Positions 56,701-64,000 of a stretch of 64,000 nucleotides of DNA are shown piece after piece. The notes beneath the pieces are model-generated. The model was not told the origin of the DNA, searched no databases, and worked only from the letters and a program-made list of their open reading frames with translations. The position numbers were made by a program, and so were the translations under genes. The stretch's first letter is position 1, and each line of letters opens with the position of its first letter. Source of the stretch: Closterium sp. NIES-65 (lineage: Eukaryota; Streptophyta; Zygnematophyceae; Desmidiales; Closteriaceae); contig CANXME010001258.1 in assembly GCA_948144175.1 (NCBI GenBank), positions 729,001 through 793,000 on the forward strand. The letters run 5' to 3'.

Positions 56701-59700
56701 GACATGAACCACCCCAGCGAAGACACCGAGCCCGTGAAAATATGCTCCCGCACCCCCAGAATCGTGGGCGGCCGGGATCCCATGCACTTCGACAGCACCC
56801 CCTCCCCGCCCCCAAACTCCTGCAGCAGATTCCGCATCTTGAACGCCTCTTCCAGGTAGTTATCCTGGTTCATGTCAATCGCCTGCAGCGCCTCTCCTCT
56901 GGTGAAGATGATAGCAGCGTTCTGGTTCTCCGGCTTGCCCTCGCCCAGCTTGGCCTGCCCTGGCAGGCGCACGCGGTAAATCTCCTGCTCCACGCCCCTA
57001 GAAACCTTGACGAGCACGGAGAAATACTCCTTGCACACGCGCCCCTTCTCCTCCACCTCCACCTCGTCGATGTACGCCACCCGCAGGGCATCATGGCTGG
57101 GGGTGGGGTGGGGGGATGCGGCGGAGGGAGGGGGGAACGATAATGGTATGAGGCGTTTGGGCAGTGCACGAGAGCACATACAGGCACACACGCCCCGTCT
57201 CCTCCACCTCCACCTCATCTATGTATGCCACTCGCAGGGCATTGTGGGGGGATGCAGGGGGGGGAGGGGCATGTTGGAGTTGGGGAGATGGGAACGTGCA
57301 ATGTGCAAGGAAGTAGCAAGGAGGAGGGAGAGGGGAAGGGGGAGAAGGGAGGGGGGAAGGGGGCATGGAAAATAACTTGCTGTGCAGAAAGGACGAGGGA
57401 AAGAGCTAGAGAAAGCGAGGGGCATAAATTTGGGTGAATGAGAGCAGGAACGACAAGGAATTGGGGATTGGGCAGCATGGTAGCAAAGGCAACTCCAGGT
57501 TCCACCATAAACTAATTCCCCTCCCGTCTCCCCCAATGCCTCCCCCCTCCCCCATCCCCCATCTTCCCCGCTCCCCTCTTATCACCCCATTTCCCCCTTC
57601 CAACCCAGCACAGCCTTCCCTCTCACGAACGTACGTTTTCATGAGCTCGAAAATGTCAGCTGCCCGCTGGTCGCCCGCTTGTTTCTGCTGCCCGTACAGC
57701 TGGCAGGCGACGACGTATGTGAACTTGAGATCCGTGACCGCCTCAATCTGCTTCCACGTCGCCCTGCTGCTGACATCTCCCTTGCGCGCTGCCTGCTTCA
57801 GTGCACGGTAACCGGCCGAGAACTCTGGTGGGTGGTGGAGTGAGGCAGGTGCATGAGGAGAGTGAGACGGGTGGGTGGAAGGAATGAGAGGAATGAGGAA
57901 GAGGGGGTACGCAGTATGTGCAATGAAGAAAGGAAGAAGGGTCAAAAGAGCAAAGGAATTCGCCATGTGGGTAGTCACAAAGGACAACGTGGGCTCCAGG
58001 GAAGCCTCCTACCTTGGTCTGTGGAGATGTCTAGGAACGCCTGTAGCTCCATGGCCCGCTTGTAGTACATCATCCCACGCACTGTGCACAGTAAACACAT
58101 ACGCACAGGCACAGGCATAGGTACAGGCACAGGCACGGGCAGAAAGACAGGCACGGGCACAGACGACATGGGCACAGACAGCACTCAGCAAGCATGTGGA
58201 CCGGGAGGACACGGAGGCAGAGGGGCGGAGAGGTAGGGAGGTAGAGAGATACAGAGCACACACAGTACAGAAAACATTAGGAATGTTAGAACAGTGGAGG
58301 AACATGAGCACGTAGGAACAGTGGATTATTTAGAATGTCAGTGCACCAACCTCATGCCGTCCACCTCATCTCACCACCCTCATCTCACCACCCTCATCTC
58401 ACCACCCTCATCCCACCACCCTCATCCCACCAACCCCATGCCACCACCCTCCCCCTCACCCTCCCCCCTCACTCAACCTCTCCATCCACCCTCTCCTCTT
58501 CCCCCCACCCCTCTCCTCGCCACCCACCTGTGCGCCACAGCGTCTGTCCGCGGTTGGAGGCCCACGCCCTCAGCTCCCGGTCGCCATTCTCCCTCGCCAC
58601 CAACTCCTCCTCTGACTCGCACCCCATGCGCTCCAAGAAGTTGCTCCACTCCTCTGCACGCATGCACACACGCACAGGCGGGCAGGCAGGCGGGTCGGCA
58701 GGTACGCAGGCAGAAAAACAGGCAGGCAGGCGCAGGGGCAGGCAGGCATTGGGAGAAAGGTGGATAACAGGATGAGTGCGAAATGAGCGGATAGAACTGA
58801 ACCAGGTATAAGGCGGACAAGATGGACAACGCAATAAGATGAACCAGCAATAAGCATTAAGGAGGCGAACACGGTTAACTGACTGTAAAAAACCGAATGA
58901 GCTTCAAAGGCACTTCGATACAACTTGGGGATGTGGGAGGGGAGGAAGTTGGGGGGAAATGATTGCACGTACAAGATGCATGAAAGAGAGAGCTCGTGAG
59001 CTGCAGCTCAAGCTAAGCCACCTGTGCATACTCACCCGGGTAGATCTTCTGCAGGTAGAACAAGATTGACACGCCGTCCTCATTCTCCTCGTTCAGCTGC
59101 CTCGCCCCATACATCACATCCTCCGAGTAGTACGGCGTCAGCACGCTGAACGACGGCATGAACCGCACACGCGGCGCATGCGGCATGTCCATGAACAGCG
59201 AGTTTGTGAAGAAACAGATCCTCCTGCGCGCCTCAGGGTTGGTAGGCACATCCATTGCTGCTTCCCGGCACGTCAACAGCAGGAGGAACCGCTTCACTTG
59301 CTCGCACCAAGCCGGGGTTTTAGGGGGCGGATACAGCACCCCCACTCTCCCCGCTCCCTGGTTCTTCGCCCCTCCAGCAGCAGCAAAGAGCTGAACCGTG
59401 CGTGCCTCTGAGAGGGGTCCCCCATGGGCGGACATTGCCTCTCGCATGGTTTGAGAGATCAGATCACAGGTGAAAACCTCAAACAGATCCTGTAACCCTC
59501 GGATCAGCGCACTCTTCCTGTCCTTCTCCTCCTGACTCCCTGCCACCTTGCCCCCCCCGTTGCCCTTACTGCTCCCCGCCTCCTCCTTCTCCTTCCCCTT
59601 CCCCTTCCCATCTGGAGACCCTCCCCCTCCCCCTCCTCCTGGAGTATTGCCAGTTCCTGCCGTCCCCGGTGTGGCGGGGCGGCCGGCAGTCTTCTTAACC

Positions 59701-62700
59701 CCATCTGCCTCGGCGATATCAGCCAGCAGCTGCACCAGCTCCACCACACTGGTGATGAAGGCAGGGAGGGCCTTCATGCGCAGCACAGTGAAGAGCGTGC
59801 CATTGTCTATGTTGCGCTTCACCTCCTTGAGCAGCCCATTCACCACACTGCGAGTAAGGTGGGCAAGGCAGGGGAAAAGGGGGCGAGAGGTGAGGGGTAT
59901 GGAATCGAGCTTTGAGACGTCTATAGTGTGAGTGTGTGCATTGAGGATGTGAGTGAAGGAAGGGAAGGCGCTTTTTCGCCTTGAGAAGCCCGTTCACCAC
60001 ACTTTGAGTGAGGTAGGAGAAGGAAGGTGAGGATGGGTGGAGAAAACCGCGAGGGAGTGACAGAGAAGGAAGGCTAGGGAGGGGGGAGGCATGAGGAGCA
60101 AAGGATGCACCAACACAACCTCCCCTCACCCAGTGCACTGTCAGCGCTGCTTACAATTTCTCGTTCTCCCCTATGAGCAGGGTGGTCAGGATGTGCTGCA
60201 GCGTGGCAAAGGCCTCCTCGACCGCAAAGCGCATGTACGAGTCTGCGGAGATGCGATGCCACACATCGCTGTCGCGCCCCTTGGCGCCCTTCACTGCCAT
60301 CTCCACTGCTCGCGGTACCTGGAGAGGCACAGAGAGGGGCACAGACAGGCAGAGACGGGCAGACAAGTAGCCTAAGACGGGCAGACAAAGTCGAGTAAGC
60401 AATTTCCTCAGATATGCACAGACGTGCAGAGGTAACGTATGGGAGTGAAGAGGTAAACGTCAGACGTGAAATATCTTGAAATGGGTTGAGGGGGACATGG
60501 ATGCCAGCATGAACGTATGCTATGCTAGCGCGGATGTAAGGCGGCCACTGGATGATGGATAACAAATGAGGAACGGCGGCTACTAGAATTGGTACCTTGC
60601 TGGCGAGGAGGAAGGGCGGCCATTGCACGATGGAGAGATCGCCAGAGGAGTAAGGCACCATCATGAGATCCATCTCCCTGCCATGGGCACACACGGGGGG
60701 CAACAAACACGAGGTGCCGTTTGGTTCTTTAATGTCAGTGCGGTGGGCACACACAGGACCAGAGGCACCAAGTGGCATAGTCAATCGAGCAAACCAGGCA
60801 AATCAGATAGACAAGGAAGCAGTCATAACACAACATTCAGCGTCTCAAAGAGCTGGTGCACAGCAGATCAACTCACCAGCCCATACTCCTTACTTGAACC
60901 AAGTGTCAGCCCCAAGCTCACCAAACCACTAAACCACGCACCACATCCCGACCATAATCCTCTCCAGCCCACACCCCAACTCCCACTCCCGCTCCCACGT
61001 TCACATTTAAACCCACACCACCCACCTGTTGCTGATCAAATCCTCCTCCCTGAAGCTGACAATGACTTCGTTCCACAGCTGTGCAAAGCGCGCAGCCTCC
61101 TTGGTGTTCTTGTCGGGCTCACGGTACGTGCGGGCGAGTGAGAAGGCACTGCGCTGCAGGCGCTGCGCTGGCACCAGGTTCGCGTTGAACGCACCAGGCA
61201 GCGAGCGGAACCGCTGACGCAGCATCTTCAAGTTGCGGATCTGAGTACGAATGGGGGGAAATGGGGAGGGGAGCAGGGAGAAGGGGATGGAGAAGTGTAA
61301 AGGGGATACGAATTGAGGGAACGAAAGGGGTGGAGGGAAGGGAAGGGAAGGAAAGCACAGGGTAGGGCAGGGAAGGCATGGGAAATCAAGAGCAGAAATG
61401 CGGCGCCACGATACACCACGCCACGCCACACCACACACCACACCACTCCACACTACTCCACACATGCCACACTATGCAACGGCATGCCCGGTAAACCCGG
61501 TTAAATCGGATTGCTGAGACGCCCTTGTGTCCAATCCCCCAACTAACCTCTCCCAGGCGCTGGAACGCGCCGGTAATGCCTCCCAGGAGCGTTGACATGA
61601 CAGCATACCAGATCTGCGTGTCCATGAAATAAACCTGCCACCACCCAAGAACAAATCGTACGTGGGTAGGGTATGGGGGGGGGAGGGACAATGCAAATAC
61701 GAGTAAGAAGCTGAAATGCGAGTGTATAGCAGGCGCAGTAGCAGCTGCAACAGAATCAGCAGCAGGCGCAGCAGCATCAGAAATTGAAGTAGCAGCGGCA
61801 GCAGCTCCACAGCAGCAAAAACCAGCAAAAGGACAACATCAATGAAGCTCAGAAACCAGCATTGTCAGCAGCACCAACAACCCCAACCGTCCTCTCACCA
61901 GGATGATTGGAGCCCAGAGCGTGATGACAGCGAAGATGTTGAGGTCTGTGGGGATGAGCTTGTGCCACGAGTACACCACGTTGGTGGTAGCCATGATCTG
62001 ATCTGTCGGCGCCACCAGTGGCTCGATCTGGAACTTGAAGCTGAACACCAGCTTCGCCGCTATCAGCACCACCCAGAACAACGTGTAGCTGGGGTGAGGG
62101 AGAGAGGAGAGGTGGGGTGGAGTTGGAGGAAGAGAGGAGGAGAGGTTGCGTTGGAGTTGGAAGGGATGGTGTCTGATTGAGGCAATTGAGTGCCCAGGCG
62201 GGGTAGAGGAAGGGAAACCCACAATTCGAGGCAGCACATTAGCAGCAGAATGAAGCAGAGAGATAGCTTACTTGAGAATCGTGACCTGTGACTCCTGCAT
62301 GCCCCGCCCAACGTACTCCGCTGGCTGTAGTGGGGCCACAGGCAGAAAAAAAACAAAACATGCTACTTGAGTGACATGACAACCAACTTTCAAGTCGTCT
62401 CATAACCAGGTCAACAAGACAGCAACCCATTCCTATGCAAATCTTAACGCGTGAAGAGAGCTTACACAGTGAGACTCATAAATTCCCCTCATACAACAAC
62501 CTACCATCCAACACATGCCTTGGCCCTCATCCATTCCCCCCACCATCACCGTGCCCCTCCTCCCACATCCACATACCCACACGCACACCCCAACACACCC
62601 CACCCCTTCCCACTCCAACTCACGCCTACCCACCCACACACCCACCTGCGACCACCAGAGGATAACCCTGAAGATCATCCAGTTGGAGTTTTCCAGGAAC

Positions 62701-63877
62701 CGGTGGATGCAGGGCATGATCCAGAGCCCCAGCGCGAGCACGTACGGCACCAGGTACAGCACGCACACCGCAAAGTACACGTTCGGACTGCCGGTCACGC
62801 CTATCCACCCCTGCACCGTTGACACTATCCCCGTCGCGTCCGTCACGGCCATGGAGTAGGAGATCGCAAGCACCACGAACCACCCCGCGAACCAGATCGC
62901 CTTGAGCAGCAGGCGGAGGGAGGATGTCCAGGGTTGTGTGCGGTACAGGCCGATGCTGAGGAACACGTCCGTTAGAGCTGCATGGGGAGTGAGGAGGCGG
63001 GAAGTAGGGAGGGAGCAGAAGGGAAGGGAGGGGAGAAAAAGGGAGGGGAGGAAAGGGCGGGGGGGGGAGGGGAAGGGAGAGGAAGGGAGGGGAAGGGAGG
63101 GGAAGGGAGAGGAAGGGAGGGGAAGGGAGAGGAAGGGAGAGGAAGGGAGGGGAAGGGAGGAAAAGGGAGGGGAATGGAAGGGAAGGGAGGGGAATGGAAG
63201 GGAAGGGAGGGGAGGATGAAGAAGTGCAAGATAATTTTGGAGGCAAAGCATCAGCACTGAGAAGGGTGCAACTCAAGAATCGAAAACCTTGGAGTGAGAT
63301 TACTCTGGAAAGGCAGAAAAGCTCACATTTGAGGAAGTAGATGCCTGCGAGCGTGATGAAGATGCTGGTGACCTTGCGGAACTTGTCAATGCTCGTGAAC
63401 GTGCTGTACCAGGGGGGGTTCCACGCCATAATGATCATCGCCTGCTCACACAGGGAGAGGGGGCAGAGGTGACGATTGAGGGGCGAATGTAGGGCGAATG
63501 AAAACGTGCGATAACATGCAGATATATCGTGTAATCCTGTCCTCGTGTGTGCGTGTGAGTGCGCGCGCGCACACACATGGGATCGTGAGCTTGAGTGTGT
63601 GCTTGGATAGAGAGCGTGGACAGAGAGTGCAGGAACCCAAGTACAGGAAGAGTGGGGGAAGACAGGGACTGCGACACAGCAAGGGGGTCGTACACGCCAC
63701 TGGGATTGAGACTCGCAGGAGATACCTGAAGACAAATGAACTCACCTGAAGGCAGCAGATGAAGAAGGCCCACATGCGATCAAAGTCTCGGAACAGGTGC
63801 AGGCAAGTGCGGTGCTCCACAAACCCCTCCTTCCCCATGCGCTCGCTCCCTGGCAGTGGGCAGCAGTTCACAGCTCC
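53783..63877 (-). CDS. Callose synthase (1,3-beta-glucan synthase, GT48), 3' part, 19 exons
   Basis: Exons on the minus strand: 63877-63746, 63441-63327, 62977-62646, 62324-62272, 62088-61899, 61634-61548, 61240-61026, 60677-60596, 60318-60155, 59847-59036, 58653-58528, 58081-58013, 57824-57635, 57096-56644, 56408-56066, 55840-55037, 54801-54751, 54432-54247, 54007-53783. Total 1,542 residues in one frame; the first 400 or so residues lie beyond the right edge. Family blocks seen: [121 protein letters not shown] and a C-terminal membrane block. It makes callose at the plasma membrane from UDP-glucose. Exon 10 carries a Gly/Lys-rich insert (about 55 residues) not typical of the family. The donor after 54751 (GTGGAA) is weak. 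Confidence 0.93.
57032..57245 (-). repeat. Exon-border echo 7: copy of the start of a callose synthase exon
   Basis: The start of the exon at 57096 (coding [21 protein letters not shown]) is repeated at about 57183-57243 in the intron on its 5' side, coding [21 protein letters not shown] and then a stop. Offset about 148. Confidence 0.88.
58365..58445 (+). repeat. 14-bp tandem repeat in a callose synthase intron
   Basis: About five copies of CACCACCCTCATCT/CATCCCACCACCCT. Confidence 0.85.
59815..60012 (-). repeat. Exon-border echo 8: copy of the start of another callose synthase exon
   Basis: The acceptor and first coding bases at 59825-59850 (coding VVNGLLKE) recur at 59979-60004 on the 5' side, coding VVNGLLKA. 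Offset about 154, roughly 85% alike. The copy's border reads AAAG rather than GCAG. Confidence 0.78.
63040..63215 (+). repeat. GGGA/GGAA purine repeat in a callose synthase intron
   Basis: Degenerate GGGAAGGGAGAGGAA units over about 170 bases. It forms the polypyrimidine-rich strand upstream of the exon beginning at 62977. Confidence 0.9.
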
Positions 63878-64000
63878 CTGGGAAGAGAAACCACCAAGGG
63901 AAAAAGCAAGACAACAGAGAGGACCAGAGTTAGAAAGAACTAATCAATTTATAATCAGCGGACGAACTGGCAACCTGCCAAAAGACACGCAGGAGAAGCA

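Overview
This is a eukaryotic nuclear window. The genes are split by many spliceosomal introns, one intact hAT DNA transposon is present, and a nest of LTR retrotransposons fills 17.5 kb. The gene set is that of the green lineage: a plant-type callose synthase, a DTX/MATE transporter, a plant-type TPX2 and a plant mARC-like MOSC protein. Very low-complexity Gly/Ala/Ser/Pro inserts inside conserved proteins, GC-rich DNA, abundant microsatellites and the Copia lineage suggest a streptophyte alga, most likely a zygnematophyte such as Closterium. The genus is an inference from memory of that genome's style; the green lineage assignment is firm.

Layout. (1) 620-1854, minus: a three-exon gene for a 66-residue protein resembling the plant NDUFA3/B9 complex I subunit. 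(2) 2635-7243, plus: an eight-exon MOSC (mARC-like) gene. (3) 8260-10691, plus: a two-exon MATE transporter. (4) 11563-15519: a complete hAT element with a perfect 8-bp target duplication and an open five-exon transposase. (5) 15983-21863, minus: a very large gene starting with a soluble inorganic pyrophosphatase fold that has lost most catalytic residues, followed by about 1,300 residues of low-complexity tail. (6) 23078-40558: a Ty3/gypsy chromovirus on the minus strand, flanked by TACAC, containing four later insertions: a solo LTR, a 2.8-kb non-autonomous LTR element, a 7.5-kb Copia element and a 1.46-kb non-autonomous LTR element. (7) 41296-51733, minus: a seven-exon TPX2-like spindle protein of about 2,600 residues. 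(8) 53783 to beyond the right edge, minus: the last 19 exons in the window of a callose synthase (GT48).

All exon models were built by hand from reading frame, GT/AG borders and family similarity. Every model closes in frame across all junctions, except the pyrophosphatase-like gene, which needs two single-base corrections, both in G/C homopolymer runs.

The most unusual observation is that at least five of the host genes carry a short tandem copy of an exon border, including its splice site, inside the adjacent intron, mostly displaced by 94 to about 245 bases. Eight such 'exon-border echoes' are visible. The nested retrotransposons also show that two structurally different non-autonomous elements share their PBS and 3' region with the Copia element, and that most premature stops in the old elements are TAG.
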